In this document: positions 35,160 to 46,925 of the stretch, piece by piece | How positions within the stretch are numbered: position 1 is the first letter of the stretch | Layout of the letters: every line of letters begins with the position of its first letter | Origin: Latrodectus hesperus | Lineage: Eukaryota; Arthropoda; Arachnida; Araneae; Theridiidae | NCBI GenBank assembly: GCA_037975125.1 | Contig: CM075853.1 | Coordinates: forward strand, 23,325,399 to 23,389,398 | Reading direction: 5' to 3' | DNA length: 64,000 nt | Made by a program: the position numbers and the translations under genes | The notes under the pieces: model-generated | What the model saw: only the letters and a program-made list of their open reading frames with translations | What the model was told of the DNA's origin: nothing | The model's database searches: none

Positions 35160-38100
35160 GTAAAAGATAATTCATTATTACATCAAAATAACTTTGTTAC
35201 AATTTTAATATGCAGTCCTTATAAATTTAAAAATGAATCGTCAAGTGTGTTATTTAATAAAATATTAAAGATATAGAACATGTAGTTCATAACTGAAACA
35301 GTTGTTTTAATTAAAGTTTGCCTAAAAATATTCATTTTAAATTTAATAAATATTCTTGTAATAATGAATGCACTATTTTAATAATGAGTATAATAAATGA
35401 TATGCTTTTACAGTTTTATAAATTAAATTATTATTTTATTGTGACCTATAATTATTAATTTTTTAAATGCATTTCGAAATTAAATTATTTAAAAGAAATT
35501 ATGGAAGGTTATGTACAGATTTATGTTTCAAAATTATTTGTACGGGAGTCGTTAGAATTTGTGTGGAAAATTTAAATTTCAAGCCCAAAAATATAGCACA
35601 TTTTATTTGACTAAATATAAATACGGTTATTAAATCAAATATGTATGCAATTTTATATAAATAAAAAGACAATCATAATAATAAAGTTTGAATCTGAAAC
35701 ATTTAAATCTGAATACAAATTTTTCAGCATGTAATATGCTATGCAGTTTAATTTACTTAAGAGTTATAATTCGATTCTAAAGAATAAGAATGGAATCATC
35801 GGGGATTCTGAATCCCCTATTAAGGACATCATTTGCTGTAAATTACAAGTATTCGATTCTTCTTAAGATGCACTGATTTTGGTCATAGTATTTAATCTAA
35901 TACTGATAACAAACTGATAATGACCTGTAAAATACAGATTTTTTTATAAAGTAAATCCGACCGATAAGACGGATTTAAGACGTCAGAGTAATTGTCGAAC
36001 GTCTATAGTGACGACACTGAACTTCAATGACGACATCATTAACGACTTATTTCACAAAGATTCCAAGAAAGGAGTAAAATCTAGAATTATGTAATCAGAG
36101 TCAATAATCGATTTCTATTAAACTGTTATAAATCTTTTGATTCTTGAATCTTCTTCAGACACAAGAAACAAATTCTAGAGCAAGAAAAAAATTACGGATT
36201 AATTTTATGTTCAATTATAAATTAGAATCACATGTTTCACATTTTGGAAATATATGAAATAGCACGTGTGAATATTTATCTTTTATTTAAACAAACGAGA
36301 AATGATCTAAGTAAAGTTCTGCAAAAATTTATTAACATATTCGAATTTTATTAAAGGCAAATCAGATATCACTTGTTGATGTTTTACTATAAAGAACGAA
36401 TGACTTCTAAATTTTCTGCGAAAACATTCATATTTTTATTGCTTTAAAACTTTATTATTTTTTTAATTTTTTTTAATTATTTTTTTAATGATGTTAAAAC
36501 AATTATAGATAAACAAAATGCTTGTTTAATTAAATTATCAGTAAAAATTAAAAATAAATAAATAAATTTGAATAAAAAAAACTGAAGCAGAATTTTGAAA
36601 CCTGAAAAAATATCCCTTTTTTTTGCCCAGATTCTTCTAAAGGAATAAAAACGTAAACAGGTGTATTTTCAAATAAGATATAATTTACTTCAATCTATAA
36701 GCTTCTAAGAAATACTGAAACTGTCACCAAGAGTTATATGAACTGGATTAAATTCATAAATGTGTTGATGTGTCTTTGATGTCAGTGAACTAAAATGGTA
36801 GACTAAATAATTTACATCAAAAGCACAACTTCACAAAGGAAATTGTAATTCTAGAGTATAGTTACATTTATCTTTTATGCAAAATCAAGATAAAAAACTA
36901 CTTCTTTTTTAAAAAAAATTACTAAATTTTTTCTTATAAAATGGTGTAGATTACATAATTTTAAAATAGCTGCAAGCCTTTATCTAAACATATCCTATTT
37001 ATTAAAAACAATCAGCTATTTATTATCATTTTATACAGCAAACATTTTATACAGCAATTTTAACATTTTATTCAATCATTTTATACAGCAATGAGTGGGA
37101 TATAAATATACAAACATCAAGTTTCTTTGTAATTTAATTTTTCTTTTAACTGAATTTTGAATCAATTAAACATAATTTAAAGGTATTGAGCATAAATGAT
37201 AGTTTTTATTAGGTTAGACTATACTTGTGGGTGCCCCTTGAAATCTCGCCAAGTATATCGCCAAACTGAGCGATTTTTTCTATTTATGATAACCCTAAAC
37301 GTTATTCAGAAATCCATTCACGATTCTGATTGGTTTAGATTCTGAATGGTCTTTTTCTCAGGATAAATTTAAGCAATATGTGTAGGTGCTATTAGAGAAT
37401 TCTGTGTAACTCAAAGTGAGAATATTCCAGCAAAATAAAGTGAGTACATTTTTTTTATGTGCTTACTGCATTATTTTTGAAATTTCATTGTGTTTTGGTC
37501 GCCATTACGGTTTGCACAGCGTTCCGCGCGAACAGGATTGGCGCCAAACAAAAATTGCCAATCTCGCCAAGGGGCACCCTCAAGTATATTTTTACCTTTT
37601 ATTACATTGAAATAACATTTTTATAACTTTAATATGCAATCGCTGTAAGCAGAAATTAAGAAATTTTTTTTATATATTAATTTATAATATGTAAATATTG
37701 TAAAATTCATAATTTATAACTGACACAGTTATTTTAATTAGAGATTGCCTTCCTATTCTTGGTTAATTTAGCAAATGTTTTTCTAATTATGGTTCCATGC
37801 TTGTTATGGTAAGTAATATGAATATGTCCCTATTTCAGGAATTTTTAAAAGGAATTTATATTTTTTCAACTATGCATTTATTATTATGAATTTATAAAAT
37901 GTGTTTCTAGATGAAATTATTTGAAAGGTATTATTAAAATTTCATTGAACAAAACTAATTATAAGGAAGTTAAAAATATTGTGAAAAAAATCTAATTTAT
38001 TACAAAATAATTTTAGCTTTTTAATTTTACTTAATGCAAATACAATTATGATTTCAATAATTTATAACATCTTTTATAAATCTTCAGGCACACTCAATAA

Positions 38101-38540
38101 TAGTTAAATACTTAAAGTTGAATAAAAATTTTCAAACATTATGCAGTTTAATTTGCTTAAGAACTCTGACTGCATTTTAAAGAATGATGAGGGAATATTG
38201 ATTTTATACATGAAGAACCTTTCCGTAATTAAGAACATAGGATGCTTCAAATGACCAAAATCCAATTCTTAAGATGCACGTACTTTAATCTAATACTTAA
38301 ACTGATAAAAAGTTGATATGTGACCTTTAAAATACAGATTTTCTTAACTTCTAAATCCTCCAGATAAAATGGATTTAAGACCGGAAGTCTAAATTGTCAA
38401 ACGTCAATTGTGACGACACATACGACTCTGAATTTCATTGATGACATCATTAACAGCTTATTCCACATAGATTCCAAGAAAAGAATAATAACTCGAAGTA
38501 TGTTATGAGAGTCAAAGATAGATTTCTTTTGAATTTTTAT
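35160..38540. repeat. old direct duplication (35160-36120 and 37580-38540)
   Basis: The two stretches line up in the same orientation at an offset of about 2.4 kb. Matching anchors include TTTAATATGCA (35205/37628), TTAATTAGAGATTGCC / TTAATTAAAGTTTGCC, TATGCAGTTTAATTT.CTTAAGA (about 35740/38140), TTTAATCTAATACT, AAAATACAGATTTT, ATGACATCATTAAC / ACGACATCATTAAC and AGATTCCAAGAAA (about 36059/38469). Divergence is high, roughly a quarter to a third by eye. It could be a tandem duplication with a 2.4-kb unit or two copies of one non-coding element. The MITE at 37222-37586 lies just before the second copy. Confidence 0.7.
37222..37586. mobile_element. MITE with TACTTG...GGGTGCCCCTTG ends
   Basis: This is a 365-bp element. 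The left end reads TACTTGTGGGTGCCCCTTG and the reverse complement of the right end reads TACTTGAGGGTGCCCCTTGG. Both are followed by a CTCGCC / CGAGATTGGC segment. TA flanks both ends (37220-37221 and 37587-37588), which suggests a Tc1/mariner-type non-autonomous element. The interior has a GC-rich patch (GCGTTCCGCGCGAACAGG) and no coding capacity; the 64-codon frame is incidental. Confidence 0.85.
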
Positions 38541-40425
38541 GAACTATTTAATTTTTTTCATTGTTAAATCTTTCTCATTCAAAGGAAAAAAAAAAACACT
38601 TTAAAGATAGATCATTTTACGTTCGAATATTTTGAATTATTTATAATTTAGAATAAAATATTAAACAATTTATAAACGTATAAATCAACCTATGAAATTT
38701 TATAATTTATTTCATTGCACTAGGAATAAAATAAGCGAAGTTCTGTGTGAAAGTTTAACATACTCTAAATATTTGAAATTCGACATATAAACATATTCTA
38801 AAATATTCTAAACTATTTTAAGCATTCCAATAATTTGCATCGAAAGAAGAAAATTTGTTGATTTTAAAACTTAGATATATATCCGTCTTTAGTTCTAATT
38901 TAGGAAGAAATACGAAATAAATGCTGACTTCTAATATTTAAATTTTAACGTATTTCTGTCAGTAAACAGAGAAATAGGTTTATAGAAAAGACATAGTAAA
39001 AGCAATATGGGTTTATAAAACGTCAAAAGTAAATAGGCCTCAACAATAAGTAATAGTAATAAGCTGAAAATGGCCCATTGATTAATAAACACACGAAATG
39101 TATGAGTTAATTATTTAAATATTGCTCATTATAAGGATAAATTTGAGATTCCTGCTGGTCACGTAGTCTTTATTTCTTGTGTATTCTGGGACAACGTTAA
39201 CGGTGGCTTCTGAACATTTCTTATTAGTTTACATGATCATAATTAATCATAATTCTTTATGATATGACATATGATTTTGTATGATATGAGAGGCAATATA
39301 AATTGTGCCATTGGTTTTATTCATCTTATAGATCTCTACTAGAAGCGACAAAAAATTAAAATAAAGAACTCTTTACATTAATTCTAAAAGAAAAGGCAAT
39401 TCATGGAGGGGAAGCGAGAACTTTTCCCAGATATTCCCATAAGAGTTTTCATGGACTGAAATATATCTGGATCCATCGCCATTGTTTCAATGAAATGTTT
39501 CGTTTAAATGTGGTTTGAAGGCAATCGCTTCTGCATCTTTGATAATAGTTTTAATCCTACTGCAGGAGGGGCTGCATCAATATCTTCGAAAATTGTTCTG
39601 GTGTTTTTGATATCGACTATTCTCAAGATGGCTTCTGAGAAAAGGCAGCTCAGTGATATAACCAATAATGAGAATGCTTTCGATCTAGATTTTAGCAATC
39701 CATTATCTGGTGCCCTGGTTCAAAACTCAAATAATCTAGAAATACGTTTTCTAATATTTATTATAAAACAACACATACAAACATATAAAATTAGACTGAA
39801 AATTACGGGAGCAATCGAGATGTGCTCTTTCGAGAGGGTAAATACAAAGACCACTGAGTAAGACTATTTACAGATTTGAGCGGCGGCAAGCAGTATCTCC
39901 GCCTTCAAGAAAATAGTTCTTAACAGGGTATATTTTATTTTCACTTGTGTCATCTCACATGCTCTTGCACTCAGGATATATTTTCAACAAGCTAATGCTT
40001 GCTGATGCTTAAAAGCAAGTGACACGAATGCTTGAGACAAGTTGAGAACTTCCCAGGACAGAAGGGATCTCAAGCTTTTTTATGACTTATTAGATCATTT
40101 AGAAAGTCACTTGGGGCGCCACATGCATCCTCATGCTTGACTCATATTAAAACCAGTGGGTCTTATTTGCATTTAGAAATGTCTCAAGACATCAACAGAC
40201 ACCATCTGATACTTTTATAATTTGTTTTGAATCTTAACTTTTATTTAGAATTGGAGTAACAAAGTTAAGAAAACACCATTTTGAACAAGAATCTTTAGAC
40301 AGTAAAATAGTGGTTTGAAATTTTAACCTCCTTATTAAATTAATGTAATTAAATGCAATTTTTTAATTATTGGAACACCCTTTCTTTGTAATGCAAACAT
40401 AATATTGGGCTGTGTATTTAGTTAG
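38541..40425. other. mostly unassigned AT-rich sequence
   Basis: There is a 117-codon frame at 39508-39861 (+), partly mirrored by a 64-codon frame on the minus strand. It contains NPTAGGAASISSKIVLVFLI but no domain I recognise, and the codon use is like the surrounding DNA. It may be part of an old element or chance; I do not call a gene. Nothing else was seen. Confidence 0.4.
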
Positions 40426-40427
40426 AA

Positions 40428-40722
40428 GCCCGGAGGCTTAATGGTAGCGTTTCACGCTTCCAAATCACAGGTCCCAAGTTCGATCCTCGGGCTGGGCAAC
40501 GTCTACTCAGCCTTTCATTCCTTCAGTGGGTCTATAAACTGAGTAACAAGCATGCTTGGGAACTAAACATTGGGGGTTTTGTATTAGCCTGACCACCTAA
40601 TCGAGACATATACTTTGCCCCCTCCCTGGGCCCTTAGGTCAGGAAAACAGAGAGGGGCACTGTAGGTTTTGTGGCCCACATGGGCTGTCGTGCCACACAG
40701 AGTTTAGTTTAGTGTATTGAAT
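40428..40722 (+). mobile_element. tRNA-derived SINE with RTE-like 3' end (family 7)
   Basis: The head GCCCGGAGGCTTAATGGTAG and the strong B-box CAAGTTCGATCCTCGG (about 40472) are tRNA-like; the acceptor halves GCCCGGA and GCTGGGC can partly pair. The body runs through CTCAGCCTTTCATTCC and CCCTCCCTGGGCCCTTAGG. The 3' part TGGCCCACATGGGCTGTCGTGCCAC closely matches TGGCCCACCCCGGGCTGTCGTGCTGA at the end of the RTE fragment at about 57968-57992. A real tRNA gene is unlikely because the stems are imperfect and the tail is long. Confidence 0.82.
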
Positions 40723-43257
40723 TCAATTATTTTTTTAACGATATTTTAAAAACCTACAGAAATTTTAATTCTACATTTTATCTCTCATTTTAAATAAAAA
40801 TTCTATTTTTTTATAGTATAATTAAACTGATAAAGTTTTTATATTTCAACTGTCATTTTGTACTACACACAACGCTATAAATTTTATTATAGTTAAAACT
40901 GTAAACTTTCTGAACTTTTTCTTATTAAAATATTGTTTGCGGATTCTTATAACTTTTTTTCTCGTTTATTGCTTTTTCCTTTTCATTACTCTTATTCAAA
41001 ATAATCAAGACATTTATAAATTTTATAAATTTCAAGAAAGAAAAAACCAAGAATTCACATAATATCTTAGCATACAACTTGAATCAGTATTAAAATTTAT
41101 TTATTCCATCTTTAATTTTTAGCATTTTGAAAAATATCGTTTAATTTTAATATTATTACGAAATTATATCTTTCTGAAATTTAAATTCATGGGTACTTTT
41201 ATATGAGTGAATACAGCAGAATAATTATTTCATACTAGCAGAGTCATGAAGAAGGAACCTAAAAAATCAGAAATTTTCTAACTCGTGACGTGAGTAACAT
41301 CTGCACTTGGGATTTTCTTTCTAATATTTGATAGATTAGTTTTGCTTCGTGTTGGTTATTTGCTTTTCTGATGTGCTTCTGTCTTTAAGCAACTATACAA
41401 AGACAGCACGTGGAATTTAATCTTTATTATACAACTTTTCATTATTATTTATTTCATACCGCTTTCCTTCATAACGTGTTTACATTATTTTTTCTTTGTG
41501 ATGTGATGCCATGAAATAGTGGTTTTATTGCAAAAACTTAACTAAAAGATTTGAGCAATATCCCTTTGCTATAAAAATCATCAAATATCAAAGTTCATCA
41601 GCTGCATTTTCTTTGTTGAAATGGTGTTGATATCGTAAACAGAAAAGTGCCCAAGAAAATTTGTTAAAGAAATCGGTGCGGGCATTGAAGAAACTAAAAC
41701 TACAAAGCGAAATAAATATTGATGTAAACAAATTTAAATTCCTTAATTGAGTAAATATGAATGAAAGTTTTTGAAATGCCTTTGATGTGGCTGATCAATA
41801 AAAAAGTATATCTACTTTTTAGTTTATAATATAAAAGTAAATTATGTATTTTCTACTAGTTTTGATGTTAAACTTAGTTTTATTTTATTATAAGATTTAA
41901 AATTTGCTGTTTTATCTTTCTCGTTTTGCCAAATTGTTATAATAGGCAAAAAGTCATTATTCCCGTTCTTTATTTTACTTTAAATGATAGCTTATATAAA
42001 CAACAATACAGCTTAGGCACACAATTTTGTATTTTTGTCTTACATTTTATCATGTTAAACTTACACAATGTTAATTAAAATGTTTATTTTACAAGATGTT
42101 AATGTTTATATTTTCTTCTTAGTTTTTATGTAATAGAAAGCATGAAATGAATAGTATGAATTTTAATTTAATGTCTGTACCTTCATTTCATAGGTGGAAA
42201 TGACTGCATGCTCATCTTATTAAAGGGAAAACCATTTCGGTTATTCTGACATTCAACATTGTCATTGGTGAGGATAATTTATTAATTTACCAAACTAATC
42301 TTTTAACAAGGTTTTCTATTATTATAAGAATTACATTATATATTTATTAAATAAATATAAATAAATTATTTTTTGTCTTAATATTGTTCTCACACTCTGT
42401 CACATACCGGCTAATCGGAAATCACCAAAAATAATTTATATCATAATACCATAATTATTTAATTATTATAAATTTTTGATTGTACATGTTCATAAAATTA
42501 CAGTATGTTCTATACATGAAGATTTAGTGTATCAAAAATAATAGTTTCAAATCCTAGATGTGAGTTAAAAATTTTATATTTCGTATATTCAGGTGGATTT
42601 AAAAATATAGTTATACTAGCCTAACTTATTATCAAATTACAATTTTATTATTATAATTGTTGATAAAATATAACTTATTTGTTTAAAAATGAAAGAGAGA
42701 ATCATGGTGAAAATTAATGATGCATAATCTTCAATAAGCCAATATGTTTTGATATTATGAATGGACATTTGAAGACAGCATTTTTGATTGCGAAATTATT
42801 TAAAATATTTTTACTTTCTATTCAATAAAATATAAGAGTTTGAGTAGGAAATAAATCAATTTTTTTGAATTTTGTATATGAATTTCTTACATTTACTGAG
42901 GAAACAAACATTTATAAAACTGACTCAACATTCACAGCTTATTATTTTCCTTACTATTGATAAAGAAGCTTTTTCCACCTTGATATACATTTTATTACCA
43001 AATAGCTATTAATAATCTGCATTTTATTTTGTTAATACAAATTGATTATTGGTTTGAATGAACAGAGAAACAAACAAAAACTGGGAAAACCTTATCAAAA
43101 GCGGAAATTATATAATAGTTCTTACATTCCAAATTGAAGCAATTCGTAAATGTAACACATAAATGTTAATATTTTCTGACTGTGAATTAATAATTTATAA
43201 AATTTACATTAGTTTAAATCTCCTCTGAAATGTGTGATGACGTATAAAAAAAGGTTA
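40723..43257. other. AT-rich sequence, nothing recognised
   Basis: No open frame of note, RNA gene or paired repeat ends in about 2.5 kb. Confidence 0.55.
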
Positions 43258-43845
43258 AAAGACTAATTTTGGCAACTAATCGATGCCTACATGGCATCCA
43301 TTAGACTTTTTCATGGCATCGATTAGGCCTTTTTAAATCTAAATTAATCAGAAAAAAGACTAAAATTACATTATATAAAATGCTTATCAGATCTGTGCTT
43401 ACATATGGATCTGAGACTTGGACGATTACTAAATCCTAGGCAGAACATTTAACTATCTCCGAACGAAGAGTACTGAGAAAAATTTCGGTGATGTGAAGGA
43501 AAATTAATTTGGAGACGTCGACGTAATTTGGAGTTATTCAAGTTATTTTAGGATGTAGATATCATCAAATTCATTAAGATAAGTCGAATGAAATTTGTGG
43601 GTCACATATGCCGATTGGATTCTTTTATTATCAACATTTAAAATTTTCAATCATTTTTTTGGGGAACATGAAAAGGGGTAGGTTAAGGGTGAGATGGACG
43701 GACTGAGTAGAGAAGTGTTTTAAGATCCTTAGAGTAACTAATTAGAGATCAATTGCGAAAAATGTATCAGAATGAAAGAAAATTTTTCGGAAGAACTTGA
43801 GTCATCAGGGTCTGTCATGTCAATAGAAGAAGAATTGCATCTGGT
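43258..43845 (+). pseudogene. RTE-type LINE fragment, ORF2 C-terminal part
   Basis: The translation in shifting frames reads [31 protein letters not shown], then AEHLTISERRVLRKI, then FIKISRMKFVGHICR-like sequence, RGRLRVRWTD..EKCFKILRVTN*RSIA, and LSHQGLSCQ before a GAAGAAGAA end. This order (TLYK..IRP.LTYG.ETW; FVGH; LRWTD..E...L.V.NWR) is the C-terminal part of RTE-type reverse transcriptase ORFs. There is no RNase H, as usual for RTE. Stops and frameshifts throughout. The fragment at 57640-58010 is from the same lineage. Confidence 0.8.
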
Positions 43846-45174
43846 TACTTTTGTATTATTTCTCCTGAAATGCCAAAAAATCTAATCTCACCTTATTTGA
43901 GTGCAGCGAGTAAGGAACCATGGATTGGCAGTCTAAAATTTAATAATAGCCGGGAAGCATTGATTTAGATCAAGCGTCGGCAATTTATGGCACACTGTGC
44001 GATTTTCAGTGGCATTCTACTGAAAATCATTGGTTTTTAGTAGCAAACTATTCTGTTCTATTAAGTAGAATGATTCAGGGTCAAGGTTCACATTAAAATT
44101 ATGTTTTGTGTTGTTTTAATTGCGTTGTCTCTTTATGCAGGCCTGACCTTCTTGAAATGAAGACTTTTGATTAAGAAAAGCAGCTCATTGTTTTATGTTT
44201 TTTTCTTATCTCAACAATATTTAAAACCCTAGGAAAATAATGTTTAAGGAAATATTTCACATGAAAACTATAAAAATGAAAGGCGTATTATTGTATGTTT
44301 TAAGCTGATGATGAAGAAAATTTCTTTTATGAGTACAAAGACGTGAAAAAGTAGATCTCTGTTACAAAATTCTTACACAATTCTGATTTTTTTATAAATG
44401 AACATTTTAAAAAGAACAGATAAATAAAAAATGATGTTTGAGTTTATTTAATGTTTTTCAATTTTAATTTATTTAAATTTGGGCTAATTTTTAACTAATT
44501 TTAATTTCATCTGAGGAAAAATTAAGGGATAAATCGCCAAATAAGAAACCATTTCTTAATGTTAATAAATATTTATTTCACGTCTTATGAGAAAATCGGC
44601 AGTTAGAGTATCTCTGAAAGCAGAGTCTGCTTCCCTAAACGTTATGTGTGATTCAATACAACAGATTAAAAATTAAACCAATCTTTAAATATTGTCCGTT
44701 AATGGCTATAAAAATTACGGAATCAGAATTCAGCAATTGAATATATTGAGCTAATTTTGTCAAAAACTTTTTCTTAAATTTCTTTTGCAGCAAAAATAAG
44801 GAAATTATTAATTAAACTTTTTTAAAATATTTATATAACTCTTAAACAACATATAAATTCAATGGTAACCAATATAGGTCAGACTATAAAAGTAACCAAA
44901 ATTACTATATGAATGCAATAATGGTAGCACATATCGGTTCGATGTCGTATGTGTTAGCCACCTTATGTTCAATAATGAACAATCTTTGCCTATATAACAA
45001 AATATAGATTCTTGAAAAAAAACAATGGCATCAATAAATATAAAACCAAAGTGGTACTATAACATAGTTGCAAATATTGAACCAAAATTATTTTGTTAAT
45101 TTTTTCTAGGTGAATATACTTGCAATATTGCATTAATATATGCATTATCAGTAATCATTTACCATTGTATAATG
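43846..45174. other. AT-rich sequence with a possible lone hAT-type end
   Basis: Near 43973 the sequence AAGCGTCGGCAATTTATGGCAC resembles the outer end of some hAT elements, but I found no partner end or coding part. The rest has no recognised feature. Confidence 0.35.
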
Positions 45175-45282
45175 CAGTGTTTCTCTCTAAGTGGGATACA
45201 ATGAGGCGAAAGTCAACCCAATTGAAGGGAGAAGTGATCTGTTTAATATTAGCAGAGCATTCATGCCAGAATGCTTGATTGG

Positions 45283-46025
45283 ATGCGTGCAGAAGAAGCG
45301 CAATTGTTGGAATTAGCTTCAGAAGGAGTTTCGAAAATTAAACATTGGGTACCTTGAACATCATTTTGGTTACAAATGCAGCATGAGTATTCGATCTTAA
45401 CAGAAAAATTTCTGAAATACATCTTGCCTTTTCCAAGATGTATTTCATTATTTATGTGAAAATTTCATTATTTATCATCATCATGTATTTCCTCAATCAA
45501 GATGTATTTCATTATTTATCATCATCATGTATTTCCTCAATCAAGATGTATTTCATTATTTATCATCATCATGTATTTCCTCAATCAAGATGTATTTCAT
45601 TATTTATCATCATCATGTATTTCCTCAATCAAGATGTATTTCATTATTTATCATCATCTTGTATTTCCTCAATCAAGATGTATTTCATTATTTATCATCA
45701 TCATGTATTTCCTCAATCAAGATGTATTTCATTATTTATCATCATTATGTATTTCCTCAATCAAGATGTATTTCATTATTTATCATCATCATGTATTTCC
45801 TCAATCAAGATGTATTTCATTATTTATCATCATCATGTATTTCCTCAATCAAGATGTATTTCATTATTTATGTGAAGTTGTTTTTTCGAAATTTGTAGAA
45901 ATCAAGTCAGAAAAAAGGAACAGATTATTGGACGTAAAACCGCATCTGAGATTGAAATAAACAAACAGGAAACTAAATTACGATCTGTCATCTCAGCACA
46001 GACAATTTCATCCTTCTCATTGTTC
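45283..46025 (+). pseudogene. hAT transposase C-terminal fragment split by a minisatellite
   Basis: Before the array the frame reads EEAQLLELASEGVSKIKHW, a stop, then TSFWLQMQHEYSILTEKFLKYILPF. After the array it reads YLCEVVFSKFVEIKS and KRNRLLDVKPHLRLK. Together these are the conserved C-terminal dimerisation region of hAT transposases of the ZBED-related kind (F......YP.L...A...LLPF...YLCE..FS.....K...RN.LD....LR). The 44-bp array sits between the LPF and YLCE parts. With one stop before the array and no DDE core, it has no transposase activity. Confidence 0.8.
45435..45872 (+). repeat. 44-bp minisatellite, nine near-perfect units
   Basis: The unit is 44 bp, and CCTCAATCAAGATG recurs nine times from 45491 to 45843 with exact 44-bp spacing. 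Units are almost identical; one has CATCTTG and one CATTATG in place of CATCATG. The array is bounded on both sides by the same AAGATGTATTTCATTATTTATGTGAA segment. Because 44 is not a multiple of three and the unit has no stop in any forward frame, all three forward frames stay open, giving three overlapping frames of 123-152 codons that are artefacts. Confidence 0.95.
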
Positions 46026-46241
46026 CAAATAAATATTGCTTACTTAGTTTTACTTTATTTATATTTTATTATGAATAATTCATTTCTCTTTTCTTATTAT
46101 TTTGTGTAATGTCACAAAAAAGAAATAATTATATTTTTGAGTGTTATTAAAATAGATCCATTTTTTTTTGGTGAGGGGTACTCAGCATTTCGAAAATTAT
46201 AGAAGTGGTAAGAATATGTCTAAAATTTGGGAAACACTGGT

Positions 46242-46925
46242 AGGTGTAAGTATGATATCCCCCAGTGATTTCACGTCAAATCTAGCGCCCTTTGTTTTGA
46301 TTATCCTGCTGCCAATTTAAGGTTGTGTTGCTTTTCAGATTTTTTTGTTGCCCAATTTGATTTTTCTTTTGTTTTACGTCATTTTTACGTCATATATATG
46401 TTTCTTTTCAGTGGCAACAGCATTTGAAGTTATCGTTTTACTTTCAATTCGAACTTTTTGTTCTACGTTTGTTGTTGTATTTCGTTGTCACCAGCGTCCA
46501 ACGTAAATTGTTTTTTTCTGTTCCAATTTCTTTTTGCTTATTTATTATTATCTTTTCCTTAAATATTTTTGTTAATTTATTATTATATTTTTCTTATATA
46601 TTTTTCCTTAATATCACCGAGCCTATTCGACATGTGAGCTTGACGTCGTCTCAAGAAGTCCATTATTGTCATTTACTTATCTCTTTTACTTTTGTTTTGA
46701 AGAGAAGGCAAACCTAACAAAAAAAGTTACCATTCAATTTTATTAAAACTTTTTTAAATTTTGTATTCTATTATGTGATTTAAAATTTTCTAGAATGCAT
46801 ATTTTTGGAACTTAAGGAAAATTTCCGCGTTAAAAAGCATACCCTTAACTTGGCGACGAAAAAAAGTTCCAATGGTTGCCAATGGGGGGGGGGGATTATC
46901 CTACTAGCTCCCACTGGTATAATAT
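46242..46925. mobile_element. MITE, GATATCTCCCC family (copy a, long form)
   Basis: The left part GTAAGTATGATATCCCCCAG and the right part (GGGGGATTATCCTACTAGC, inverted) form weak inverted ends around 680 bp. It aligns with 50809-51127 in three places: the ends; CCTTTGTTTTG...TTTTACGTCATTTT...GTCATA; and GAAAATTTCCGCGTT...GGTTGCCAAT. It abuts the right end of the hAT remnant with no gap. The 97-codon frame inside is incidental. Confidence 0.7.

Larger units (their letters stand above)
45175..46239 (+). mobile_element. internally deleted hAT transposon
   Basis: The left end CAGTGTTTCTCTCTAAGTGG and the reverse complement of the right end CAGTGTTTCCCAAATTTTAG are typical hAT-type short inverted repeats. 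Between them lies only the C-terminal part of a transposase, split by a minisatellite. The 8-bp flanks GTATAATG and GTAGGTGT agree only partly, and the right flank is itself the start of the next MITE, so the target duplication is not confirmed. The length of 1065 bp is far below an autonomous hAT. Confidence 0.82.

Noticed and set aside
39508..39861. 117-codon frame as a possible small host gene or exon
   Set aside because: No recognised domain, no clear splice or promoter context, and a competing frame on the other strand. A protein search and RNA reads over 39.5-39.9 kb would decide.
43973..43994. AAGCGTCGGCAATTTATGGCAC as the left end of another hAT element
   Set aside because: It resembles some hAT ends, but no matching right end, target duplication or coding remnant was found nearby.
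45438..45960. Three overlapping open frames of 123-152 codons with Tyr/Ile/His-rich repeats, like a repetitive secreted protein
   Set aside because: All three come from a 44-bp DNA repeat without stops in any frame, inside a hAT remnant. Equal openness of three frames is the mark of a DNA repeat, not of a selected protein.
46424..46717. 97-codon frame rich in Phe and Leu resembling a membrane protein
   Set aside because: It lies wholly inside a MITE that has a second copy at 50809-51127 where the frame is not kept; T-rich DNA explains the composition.
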